A stretch of DNA of 23,668 nt from positions 1-23,668 of the forward strand of contig CAIXUF010001447.1 of the NCBI GenBank assembly GCA_903922535.1. Direction: 5' to 3'. Source of the DNA: Candidatus Hydrogenedentota bacterium (GTDB taxonomy: Bacteria > Hydrogenedentota > Hydrogenedentia > Hydrogenedentiales > CAITNO01). A program made the translations under genes and the position numbers. The notes beneath the pieces were generated by a model. It searched no databases, had not been told where the DNA came from, and worked only from the letters and a program-made list of their open reading frames with translations. Shown here piece by piece: positions 8,801-16,300 of the stretch (positions within the stretch are counted from its first letter, which is position 1; each line of letters starts with the position of its first letter).

Positions 8801-9731
8801 GCCAGTCGTAAAGCGACACGGCCATGTTGTCCAGCCCGCCGCTGAAGACACCGAGGATGACCCACGGCATTTCCAGCCGCTGACCCGGTTGGAGGACGCC
8901 CGACTTCAGCTCGGGAAGACCGGCCGCAACCGCCAGTGGACCGGCGGCCTCATGGTCGACCGTCAACGACCAGGTGGCCAGGTATTCCAAGGCAACAAAC
9001 AGTCCGTCTTGGGGACCCGCGCCCCGATGCAGGGCCATCCAGGGAACCAGGCTCAGGCTCGCGGTGCCAACCAGATTCTGGTGGTAGGGTTGCACAACGG
9101 GGGTCTGGTACATCTTTCCCTGATCCGCCGCCACGTACCCGCCGGCCATCCAGGAGTTCACGTAAGACGTGGCTTCGTCCCCACGCAACTGAAAACGGGC
9201 CGCCATGGGCGCCTTCAGCGCAACCGGCTGGGCGCCTGCATTCTCGAACTCAACCCATTGCCGCAGAATCGGCGTGCCCGGAAACGCCAAGACGTGAAAC
9301 TGCGCGAGAACATCCCCCCGGGCCAGCGTCACATCCAACTGGACCGCCGCCCGCCCGCCCGATGCGACCTGCCGCGCGACGCCCGCTTTCAGCGTCCATT
9401 GGCTGTCGGCGTTGACACCCGGTTTGGCGTCCGGTGTCTGCCCTCCAACGCCTTCCGAGTCCAATGCAAAGGGCGCAGCCGCCGTCTTCACATCCACGTA
9501 TTCCAGAGGCGGCTCGCACGATTTGTTCAAGAAGCTGGCCAGCCGGAACATGCCCTCCCGGCCATCGAACGTCATCTCAATCAACTTGGTGCCGACGGTC
9601 CACTGCAGGCTTTCATCGCTGCCCCGGGCGTAGGCGTCGCCGACGGCCAGTTCATTTGCGCCGACAGTCCCTGCCGAAACCGTCAACGCAACAATCACTG
9701 CACAGAGGCCGATCAAATGTCGAGATTTCAT
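5847..9731 (-). CDS. Secreted GH36-like (alpha-galactosidase superfamily) protein with FN3-like and two malectin-like domains
   Basis: The protein has 1294 residues. The ATG at 9731 is preceded by GGGAACATGGC; another ATG at 9736 runs into a stop after two codons. Residues 1-25 form a Sec signal. A GH36-type N-terminal beta domain (about 30-310) leads to a barrel with WDDAGW (368-373), LLWFAGRPP, PDMGAD (444-449), HTCSGG (CSGG at 471-474) and LSDAG (D495). In GH36, CSSGG and SD mark the substrate pocket and the acid/base. The KWD nucleophile strand that should precede CSSGG is not apparent. An FN3-like domain follows (about 700-790), then a jelly-roll domain (about 790-980), then tandem malectin-like domains (about 983-1135 and 1140-1294, each with GKDFS and a terminal QAIEI). 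Malectin domains bind glycans. It is the first gene of an operon with GH2. Alpha-galactosidase-like activity is likely but not assured. Confidence 0.82.
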   Translation of the reverse strand: MKSRHLIGLCAVIVALTVSAGTVGANELAVGDAYARGSDESLQWTVGTKLIEMTFDGREGMFRLASFLNKSCEPPLEYVDVKTAAAPFALDSEGVGGQTPDAKPGVNADSQWTLKAGVARQVASGGRAAVQLDVTLARGDVLAQFHVLAFPGTPILRQWVEFENAGAQPVALKAPMAARFQLRGDEATSYVNSWMAGGYVAADQGKMYQTPVVQPYHQNLVGTASLSLVPWMALHRGAGPQDGLFVALEYLATWSLTVDHEAAGPLAVAAGLPELKSGVLQPGQRLEMPWVILGVFSGGLDNMAVSLYDWQYQYLWDYTNADFYARSRCPTWWFYCSQNLQEQFTARLANLDMNMSDVMRATGYEILWDDAGWSSYPGTPPDGYGSVFRQTYEGPDFSQAQQYLQKTGMRWLLWFAGRPPAGVLDNKIGAWGDFEWRTDGVGFPDMGADKSFRAEVKRFLDAHPGSSFHTCSGGSTYAHTFEIGGRYSSYNYLSDAGRGPYLNHDFSYLEPPDRWGDPLIAIASIYGKKDGSTATMAEVLAARGGAMPTPEDLRYVKETARAMLADVPSPGWGRLPGGDNELARRDMELYRFFRCEGLAGRWSYVFHPVVQGAPEYYYFQRTSHDRSKACIILANRAENPVVIFPRGLLPEASYIVGFDSTQAITERSGADLMAKGIAINDQKPGELIYLNLPNRPGSGQDKVPPQSPGRVLVRRETNIGHGGMGVYWLPGADDNWISYYDLRRDGTILEKVAIGDYYFDHAAGWDSAHEYAVRTVDGDGNASDWRVAEPATGEPATFDALGGHFAESGRDGWSAETTVDGQVFTPMTWVPPAKNPAADFGGTPNQRGGVEGYWESAGGARVGRGWQQASKTESCIRAWTAPTAGTVRITGRAMREYYHREQGGPLHVKLLCGQRQLWPEKDGGALAVGDLTGVAHDIRLNVANGDVLRFVLDMGSVPEHDLIAWMPKIVYEETDTGQSAPMVVRVLCGATAPFTDHCGNVWVADQHFAGGEAVSTAENIENTSPTPEDQALYQNGRAGKDFSYSIPVPAGLYSVRLKFAEPKHAWMFERPFELDINGRQVFADFDIVQAAKAPRRALDRAFHNIVPDADGRVVLHFTAGANPQGSSDDAMVQAIEILPEQRPSIRINAGSDAEFVDWNSCVWTADAQFSGGTAITSTSPVVHASPTLYDQELYRTARSGKDFSHTLAAAPGLYTVHLKFAELWLPTPGGRPMDITVNGQPARKSWDPAVAAGCVGMAADVRVENITPDNQNHIVIGLHATGANDAILQAIEIE

Positions 9732-9847
9732 GCCATGTTCCCTGTTGCCCCATCACACGGGATCGGTCATAACTTGTTTGCGTTCCCGTAACGGACGTCT
9801 GGAAGTGACGTGGACGGTTGCTTGGAAGTCCAGCACCCCACGTCCTG

Positions 9848-9876
9848 ATTATCCCGCGGATGCCGGGATGATTCAA
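9848..9876 (-). promoter_or_regulatory. Sigma-70-type promoter of the GH36-GH2 operon
   Basis: On the minus strand TTGAAT (9871-9876) and GATAAT (9848-9853) are separated by exactly 17 bp, matching the consensus at 4/6 and 5/6. The start of transcription would be near 9841, leaving a leader of about 110 nt before the ATG at 9731. It lies in the 277-bp divergent region shared with the GH5-like gene. A GACGTGG/CCACGTC pair (9807-9813 and 9838-9844) could fold at the start of the leader. Confidence 0.55.
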
Positions 9877-9895
9877 GTGCGCTGATGTGCTTGAA
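9872..9895. promoter_or_regulatory. Inverted repeat overlapping the -35 box, candidate operator
   Basis: TTCAAG (9872-9877) and CTTGAA (9890-9895) are perfect inverted arms with a 12-bp centre. Extending inward, 7 of 9 positions of the arms are complementary. The left arm coincides with the -35 element of the minus-strand promoter, so a protein bound here would block polymerase. It may also act on the divergent GH5-like gene. No regulator gene is in the window. Confidence 0.4.
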
Positions 9896-10008
9896 AATGG
9901 TGGTGCTGTCCGAAGGCTCCCCTCTTTTGGCCCAACAGCGCATTCCCGTTGATTTCTTCTGCCCGGTTGGCGCATCTTGGATGGAGAAACATCGTTGAAA
10001 GGAACAAC

Positions 10009-11061
10009 ATGAACAGACGGCAATTCTTGATGACGGCGGGAGGCGCGGCCACAGCGCTGGCGCTTTCGCGGGCCGCGGCCGGCGAAGAGAAAACGGGCAC
10101 CACGGACTTCTCGCAAATCAGGGGATTCAACTATCAGCCAAGCTGGGGAAGCTCGGGATTCGAAATCTGGCGCAATTTCGACCCGGACCGGATGGGGCAT
10201 GAACTGGCGCTTGGCCGGGCCTATTTCCCGAAAATGAACGCCATACGGTTGTGGCTTTCGCATGACGCATGGGGGCGCAACCCCGCGAAATTCGAGGCCG
10301 ATTTCGACACGGCATTGGCGCTGGCCGCGGCGCGCAAGATGGCGGTCATCCCGGTGCTGTTCAACCGATGGCATGACGCCACCCTGGACTACGGCGGTGT
10401 ATACTTGGACCATTTCCTGCCCAAAACAAGCTGGGTCCAGGCGAAGGACACGCCCATGGCGTTTGCGGAGGCGCTGTTCGGCCTGCACGCGAAGGACACG
10501 CGCATCCTGGCATGGGACCTCTGCAACGAGCCCTTTTCGTACAACTGCCCCCCCGCCGAGATTCCGGAGATCGTCAAGGCGGAGTACGCCTGGCTTGAGC
10601 GGACCTATGCCGCCGGAAAACGCCTCGGAGTGCAGGCACCCATCACCACTGGAATCCACCCCGGCCATGGCATCGACGGCATCCGCCAAATCGAACCGAT
10701 CTCAGACATCCTGAGCATTCACCCCTATTGGACCGGCGACAGTCCGCCCCATGACAAGGCGGCCTACGAGAAGTCACTGGATGATTACGTGGGATTCGCC
10801 GCGAACGTCAAGAAACCCCTTCTGGCCACGGAGACCTGTTGGGGCTCGACGGACGACGCCAAACGGGTGGAGATCATCCGCTACACGCTCGGGCAGCTCA
10901 CACAACGCAAGATTGGCTTTCTGGCCTACCTGCTGCACCACAGCCTGATTGCCGATGCCCACCGCATCGAGTTCGGGCCGTTGAGCGCCCCCGGAAATCT
11001 CGCCTTCATTGAAGCCGACGGATCGCTGCGGCCCGGACACGGGGTCTACAACGAATTCTGA
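10009..11061 (+). CDS. Tat-exported GH5-like (clan GH-A) glycoside hydrolase
   Basis: The protein has 350 residues. The ATG at 10009 follows GAAAGGAACAAC. An in-frame ATG 60 bases upstream would bury the signal and was not chosen. The N-terminus NRRQFLMTAGGAATALAL is a twin-arginine signal, unlike the Sec signals of its neighbours. The mature protein begins with IRGFNYQPSWG and proceeds as a TIM barrel. WDLCNEPF gives the acid/base E174 and LLATETCWG the nucleophile E275, the NEP plus late-Glu pattern of GH5 and clan GH-A retaining enzymes. Length suits a stand-alone catalytic domain with no binding module. It is divergent from the GH36-GH2 operon and convergent with GH127. The target is probably a beta-linked oligosaccharide (mannan, glucan or galactan); the family alone does not decide it. 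Confidence 0.85.
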   Translation: MNRRQFLMTAGGAATALALSRAAAGEEKTGTTDFSQIRGFNYQPSWGSSGFEIWRNFDPDRMGHELALGRAYFPKMNAIRLWLSHDAWGRNPAKFEADFDTALALAAARKMAVIPVLFNRWHDATLDYGGVYLDHFLPKTSWVQAKDTPMAFAEALFGLHAKDTRILAWDLCNEPFSYNCPPAEIPEIVKAEYAWLERTYAAGKRLGVQAPITTGIHPGHGIDGIRQIEPISDILSIHPYWTGDSPPHDKAAYEKSLDDYVGFAANVKKPLLATETCWGSTDDAKRVEIIRYTLGQLTQRKIGFLAYLLHHSLIADAHRIEFGPLSAPGNLAFIEADGSLRPGHGVYNEF

Positions 11062-11088
11062 AAGCGGCGGACCGCAACGCGGTTTCAG
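11058..11088. terminator. Hairpin between convergent GH5-like and GH127 genes
   Basis: CTGAAA (11058-11063) pairs with TTTCAG (11083-11088), enclosing a second hairpin CCGC-AAC-GCGG (11072-11082). The structure covers both stop codons in the 23-bp gap, as expected for a shared transcription end. It lacks a T-run and has an 8-nt bulge, so it would be weak or Rho-assisted. Confidence 0.35.
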
Positions 11089-13100
11089 CGGCCCTCAACG
11101 GGCAACCAGACCGCCATGTCTCCGGGATCCCGGTTGCTGTTGGTGTAGAAAGGAATGGCGGTGAAATCGACAGGCGCGGCGTTGACGGGGCGGTTGCGAT
11201 ATAGGACGCCGTCGGGCCATTCTTCCAAAACCAACCCCTTTCCCGTAATCACCGAGACACCCCCCAAAAGGTCGGCGTGGTAGTCTGCCCGGAGTTCCGC
11301 GCCGGGCTGGAGAAACAGGGCTTTCACGGGGGTTGTGTTTCCGGCGGATTCCACGCAGTAAACGATGGGGCCCCGCATAAGGGCGGCACGTCCCGTGTCC
11401 GCTTTGACATTCGGATTGGCGCGGACGAGACGAATGGGCAGCGGGATCTCGAAGGAGACATGGTCGCCGGTGTTCCACGTGCGGCGCAGTGCCGCATAGC
11501 CCTGAACGGTGGAGACTCTCTCCGGAGCGGCGTTGTTGACATTGAACGGAAAAGGTTCGCTCCATTCGGGAATGCGCACACGCAGGTCGAATTCGAGGGG
11601 CCCGTCTGTCTCGATCGCGATATCCACCTTTCCGTCCCAGGGATAGCGTGTCTTTTGCGCCAGCACCAGCTTCTTCCCGTGCACGGTCGTGGTCATGCGG
11701 CTGCCGACAAACAGATTCACATAGAGGGTGTCGCTGTCGGTTGCATAGATGTAACCGGGCATTGCCGCCATGATTTTCAAAAACATGGGCGGGCAGCATG
11801 GGCAGCCGTGCCAGTCCCAGCGCTGGCGGTTGGACGCTTCGAGCGGGTTCTCGTAGAAGTAACTGTTGCCCTGAAGCGAAACGCCGCCCAGGACGCCGTT
11901 GTAAAGCACGCGCTCGAGTTCATCCGCATACTTGCCCTCTTTGAACAGCAGGAACATGTTCTCGTGGAAGAATCCCGCGCCGACGGCCGCGCACGTCTCC
12001 AGATACGCGTCGTTGGGCAGCACGTAGTCCGGCCCAAACTTCTCGTCCCCGGCAAACGCCCCCACGCCGCCCGTGAGGTGCATCTTTCGCGACACCATGT
12101 TTGTCCACAGGCGCTGCGCTTCCCGCGCGTAGTCCCCACGGGAATCGGCCGCCGCCGCCGCCGCCAGTCCCGCGCACAGCAGCGTTGCGCGAACCGCGTG
12201 GCCTTCGATCGTCTCCTGTTCGAGCAGCGGCTTGTGGTCCTGCGCATAGGCGCCCCAGGACGGGCGGTCGTCGCCGTACTGTTTGTCGCGGATGAACTTC
12301 TGGCAGTCGGCTTCGTTCAGACGGTTCCAGTCGGGACTGCCGCAGTTGTGGCCGCGCGCTTCCAGCCAGAATTCTGCCAGTTTCAGGAAATCCTGCTCGG
12401 ACACCGGGGCATCCATCTTCGCCTTCAACTCCGGATGATCCCGGAACAGGCAGTACAGGTGAACGGCGGCTTCCTCGGCAAGCGGATGGGAGGGAACGAT
12501 ATTGCGTTTGGGCGGAGGCCCCATCGTCATGAACATGAGATTGGCCATCCGAACCGCCGCATTCAGCAGGCGCGTCTTGCCGGTGGCCTCGCAATAGTGG
12601 ACGCCCGCCTCCATCAGCGCGCCGGCGTTGTACAGATCGTGCGATATCCGTTCGTATCCGCCGTTGAGGCCCCAGCGGTGGTCGGGTTCCATCAGTTGTG
12701 TGTAGGTCTCGATGTAGCCTTCGGGGTCTTTGGCCGCTGCCGCCGCGATGCGTTCGATGTATCCGTCAAGCCGCGCCTCAAGCGCGGGGTCGGGCTGGGC
12801 CGCCAGGTAATCCGCCGCGGCCCGGATCATCTCGTATATGAGGCCGTCGTACCAGGGAGGCCCCCCGTGTTCGCCCGTTTGTCCGTCGCGCACCCGGTCG
12901 AAATTGGCAAACGCGCCCGTCTTTTCGAATTTTGAGAGACAATCGGGAAGGGTTGTGTTTCGCCACACATCTTGTTTGGGCGTCCAGAATTCATCGGTAA
13001 TGTGGACCTGCCCAATCGGCACGGGCGTTGCCGCCCATGCCGAGGCGCACACCAATCCCATTGCCATGAACATTGCCATGCTCCCCGCTCCTTCACGCAT
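11085..13100 (-). CDS. Secreted GH127-type (DUF1680) beta-L-arabinofuranosidase
   Basis: The protein has 671 residues from the ATG at 13100, chosen because AAGGAG lies 8 bases upstream and a clean signal peptide follows (GSMAMFMAMGLVCASAWA). An upstream in-frame ATG at 13169 lacks both. The mature start VPIGQVHITDEFWTPK is typical of DUF1680. The family's zinc-thiolate active site is intact: E368 and C370 in ETCAAVG, and C435-C436 in CPCCPP, matching E338, C340, C417 and C418 of the Bifidobacterium enzyme HypBA1. In that enzyme C417 is the nucleophile. The family removes beta-L-arabinofuranose from hydroxyproline glycans, pectin or arabinogalactan. GH146 and related sister families share these motifs, so the exact substrate is open. 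It appears to have its own promoter, 3' of the DUF4091-type gene. Confidence 0.9.
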   Translation of the reverse strand: MREGAGSMAMFMAMGLVCASAWAATPVPIGQVHITDEFWTPKQDVWRNTTLPDCLSKFEKTGAFANFDRVRDGQTGEHGGPPWYDGLIYEMIRAAADYLAAQPDPALEARLDGYIERIAAAAAKDPEGYIETYTQLMEPDHRWGLNGGYERISHDLYNAGALMEAGVHYCEATGKTRLLNAAVRMANLMFMTMGPPPKRNIVPSHPLAEEAAVHLYCLFRDHPELKAKMDAPVSEQDFLKLAEFWLEARGHNCGSPDWNRLNEADCQKFIRDKQYGDDRPSWGAYAQDHKPLLEQETIEGHAVRATLLCAGLAAAAAADSRGDYAREAQRLWTNMVSRKMHLTGGVGAFAGDEKFGPDYVLPNDAYLETCAAVGAGFFHENMFLLFKEGKYADELERVLYNGVLGGVSLQGNSYFYENPLEASNRQRWDWHGCPCCPPMFLKIMAAMPGYIYATDSDTLYVNLFVGSRMTTTVHGKKLVLAQKTRYPWDGKVDIAIETDGPLEFDLRVRIPEWSEPFPFNVNNAAPERVSTVQGYAALRRTWNTGDHVSFEIPLPIRLVRANPNVKADTGRAALMRGPIVYCVESAGNTTPVKALFLQPGAELRADYHADLLGGVSVITGKGLVLEEWPDGVLYRNRPVNAAPVDFTAIPFYTNSNRDPGDMAVWLPVEGR

Positions 13101-13226
13101 GATCCATTCTCCTTCTTTCCCGCGCACAGGCACGGAGCCCAATGCTCTCCTGACCGCATTGCCCGACACAGGCAGACAGCCGACCGCAGCCCCTATTCAG
13201 GGCCCGAAACGCGCGCTCGCCATGGA

Positions 13227-13255
13227 ATCGTACACCCGCGAAAGTGCGAAGACAA
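13227..13255 (-). promoter_or_regulatory. Predicted promoter of the GH127 gene
   Basis: On the minus strand TTGTCT (13250-13255) and TACGAT (13227-13232) are 17 bp apart, each matching the consensus at 4/6. The leader would be about 119 nt. The position in the 200-bp gap after the DUF4091-type gene suggests GH127 is transcribed separately rather than only by read-through. Confidence 0.4.
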
Positions 13256-13279
13256 GCCTGGTCCGGCGCATGCGTATGG

Positions 13280-13291
13280 GTTTTCGAAAAC
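13280..13291. promoter_or_regulatory. Perfect 12-bp palindrome upstream of the GH127 promoter
   Basis: GTTTTCGAAAAC is an exact palindrome with a central CG, the form often bound by LacI-family sugar regulators. It lies 24 bp upstream of the predicted -35 box and 10 bp after the preceding stop codon. It could alternatively be part of a weak transcription end. No second copy was noticed in the window. Confidence 0.35.
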
Positions 13292-13300
13292 GACATCCCG

Positions 13301-16300
13301 TCACCGCCGCGCGTTGTCGCGCCGTATCAGGGCGGAGAGCGTGTCTCCCGCCACCCTGCGGGCTTCCTGAAGGGCGTACGGGTCGTGCATGAGCTGGGTC
13401 GAGAAACGTCCGCCCTCGTTGGGAATGCCGGGCGTGAACAAACGCACTGTTTCAAGCGCAGCGCGCGCGTCAGGATCCCCGGCGTCCGCATAACCGCGCA
13501 GGGCCAGGAAAATCTCATAATCATCCACGCCCGACCGGGCCGCCATAAGCCGGATGCTCGGCACAGGCGCGCCGTGCCGGTCAGCCGGCGGATAGGCGAG
13601 GAACCCGTCGCCGTTCGGATACCGCACATGATAGTACTTGTGGCCCTCGTCGCTCTGCGAAATGTATTGGTGCCAGCCATACTGCCGCGGGTCAACGGAC
13701 CACCAGGACACACCCCAGAATTCATAGCCGTCCACACCATACCGGAAACAGAACCACGGCAGCAGCCGCTCGATCGCCAGCAGCGGCGTGTCGGTGCACA
13801 TGTGGCCGTCGGTGGTGAACCAGAACCGTTCGCCCGCGGCGCGCCGGGCCTCCACGCGGTCCAGGGGGAAGGACCCATGAACGCCAATGCCCCATTGCGT
13901 CAAGTGCCCCTCAAGGCCCCGGATGTCCGTCCACGTGCTGGAATAGACGGGAACATCCGGCGCGATTTCACGCGCCATGTCAGACAGGCGCGCCAATCCC
14001 GTGATCGTCGGTTCGCTCTTTTCGAACGGCTCGTCGGCCAGGTAGAACACAAAGCGGTTCCGCCAGCCCTTCTCCGTGATGTGATCGACGAACAGTCTGT
14101 AGGCCTCTTTCCACGCGTCGACATACTCCGGCGTAAACGCCTTCAGCCCGAAGACATCCTTGGGCATAAAGGCCCAGCCGCAGGCGTAGAAGATCTGCGG
14201 GGTGTATAACTTGCTCACATGCAGCACATCGAGAAGGTCGTGCGCCTCCTCGTCAAAGTCCCTTGCCTCCATGATCACATGACCGTTCTCATATGTGAAC
14301 ACCGGGTCGTTCGCGGTCATGCTCGGCGAGACATTGAATCCGGCAAGAAACCGGTGCCACTGCTGCAATGTCGCCTTGCGGTCGGCACCCGAAAGGAAAT
14401 CGCCCAGGGGGCCGCTCCGCAGATCGTAAAGCGCGGGCAGGTGCTTCTCTTCCGGCATTATGAAATCCCATACAGTGAGCGTTACCGGAATGGCGTTGTG
14501 CCCCACGGTGATCGATCCCGTGTAGCTGCCCGGGGGTGCGCCCTGCGGCACATGGATGTCGAACCAAAACGGCTGGGTCTTGTCTGCCGTCAATGCCACC
14601 GGGGCATGCGCCTCCTGATTGCCGTTCTCGACAGCTACCGGCTCCAGTGGGTCAGGCCACCAGCCGGCCCACCCGTCGTTTCCGCGGCTCACAGGCAGAA
14701 ACCGTTTGCAGGCCGGGGCCGTGGTGCTGTGGTAACCGACGGGAAAGTCGACGGGCACAAAACCCACCCGGTATATGGCGGGCGGGTCCAGTGTTGCACC
14801 CTCAGGACCGCGCAGCGACGTGGCGGTCAGAACGCAGCGCGCATCGTCCGGCACGCGAACCGCAAGCTGGAAGGACTCCCACGAGTTGCGTGCGGCGCAG
14901 ACGTTGATGCCTTCGGCAGGCGCTGTCTCCGGCGGCAGGTCATGTTGAAACACCTTCACAAGCGGGCTGACCGGCCAAACCATGGGCCCCGTCGGCTGGA
15001 TGCGCGCCTCGACGGGTCCCGTGATTCCCGTTTGCGCTTCGGCAAGCATCACCGCGTCATACCATACCGTCCCGTGCCTGTTCGTTGTAAGGTGAATCTC
15101 CAGGAAGCCGCAATCCCGCGGTGTCACAATCGTGGATTCCACCCGGGTCCAGTCCTTGCTTCCAGCAAGAAAAGGCGCCGCACCGAAATTGAGCGCGTCA
15201 ATCGTGCCGCCGTCGGGGCGCAGCACGTGGCCATAGAGGGTCACATCCCCGTCCAAGTCGCGTGTCTTCAAATACCCGGAGAGGACATACCGCGTCTGCG
15301 GCTTGACGGGAACTTTCTGCCGCCATCCCACCCAGCCCAGGTTGCCCGACTCCTCGGGCACGTGCAGTTCAAGACACCGGGATCCACCGACACAGCCCTC
15401 AACGCGGCACGCCTCAAACGAGTGGTCGTCCGGCCGACCTTCCTTTCCTGAAACCCAGGGTATTGCCGCACCGTCCCCACCCTGCTCCATGTCCCCGTCG
15501 GCAACCAGATTGGACGGGCCGCCGACCAGTTCCGCTTCCGACAGCGTGTGTTCGCCCTCCGCCCCCGGCGTCTTCCGGGCCGCGTACAGCCACAGCGATT
15601 TCTCCGTTCTCGGAGGAATGAAAGCCACAAAGCCCAGGTCGCCCGGCGCGGATTCATGGACCGGCAACACCGCTCCGGGCACCTCCGGGTCGGCAAGCAT
15701 CAGTGCCGTGGGCGCCGCAAAACCGACGATCTTCGCCAGGGTGTTGCGGAACGAACGGATATCGCTCAGGACAAGCTGCCTCTCCACCGGCTGATCGGTG
15801 AAGTTGCGGAGGCGTATCTGCGCGCGCCACTCCCAGCCCCTGTCCGGGGGCCACGAGGAATCCGGGCTGGCGATCTTGAGATCCAGCGCCTCTGCGGGAA
15901 GGATCTCCGCCTGAACCGTTCGATTGTCATCCACACTTTCCAACCGGGCATCGTCATACCATGCCGTGCCCGTGCCATGGAGCACGGTGCCGCATTCGAA
16001 GGTCTGGCCCGTGTCCGGCACAACAAACTCCAGCACCGCCTGCCGCCAGTCAAAAGATCCATCCCATGCCGCCACTTCGTTGACCATCAGCGGCCGGTTC
16101 CCATCGACATGCACATACCAGCCGGCCAGGCCCTGCACGTCCCTGCCCTTCACCCAGGCCGTGAACCGGTACCTGTGGCCTGGCGTCACAAACATGCCCC
16201 GTTGCGCATAGTTGACCCACACCGGTGCCGCGCCGGAATCCACATCGCACCGTGCGCATGCTTTCCCCGACCGCGCGCCGTCACGAACGAGCGACATGCG

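Noticed and set aside
7011..9791. Plus-strand open frame of 926 codons
   Set aside because: It is antisense to the GH36-like gene, rich in Arg, Ala, Gly and Pro with no domain pattern or ribosome site. It arises from GC-rich third positions on the other strand.
11277..12935. Plus-strand open frame of 552 codons
   Set aside because: It is antisense to the intact GH127 gene, whose active-site motifs are clear. No signal or domain is seen in the shadow frame.
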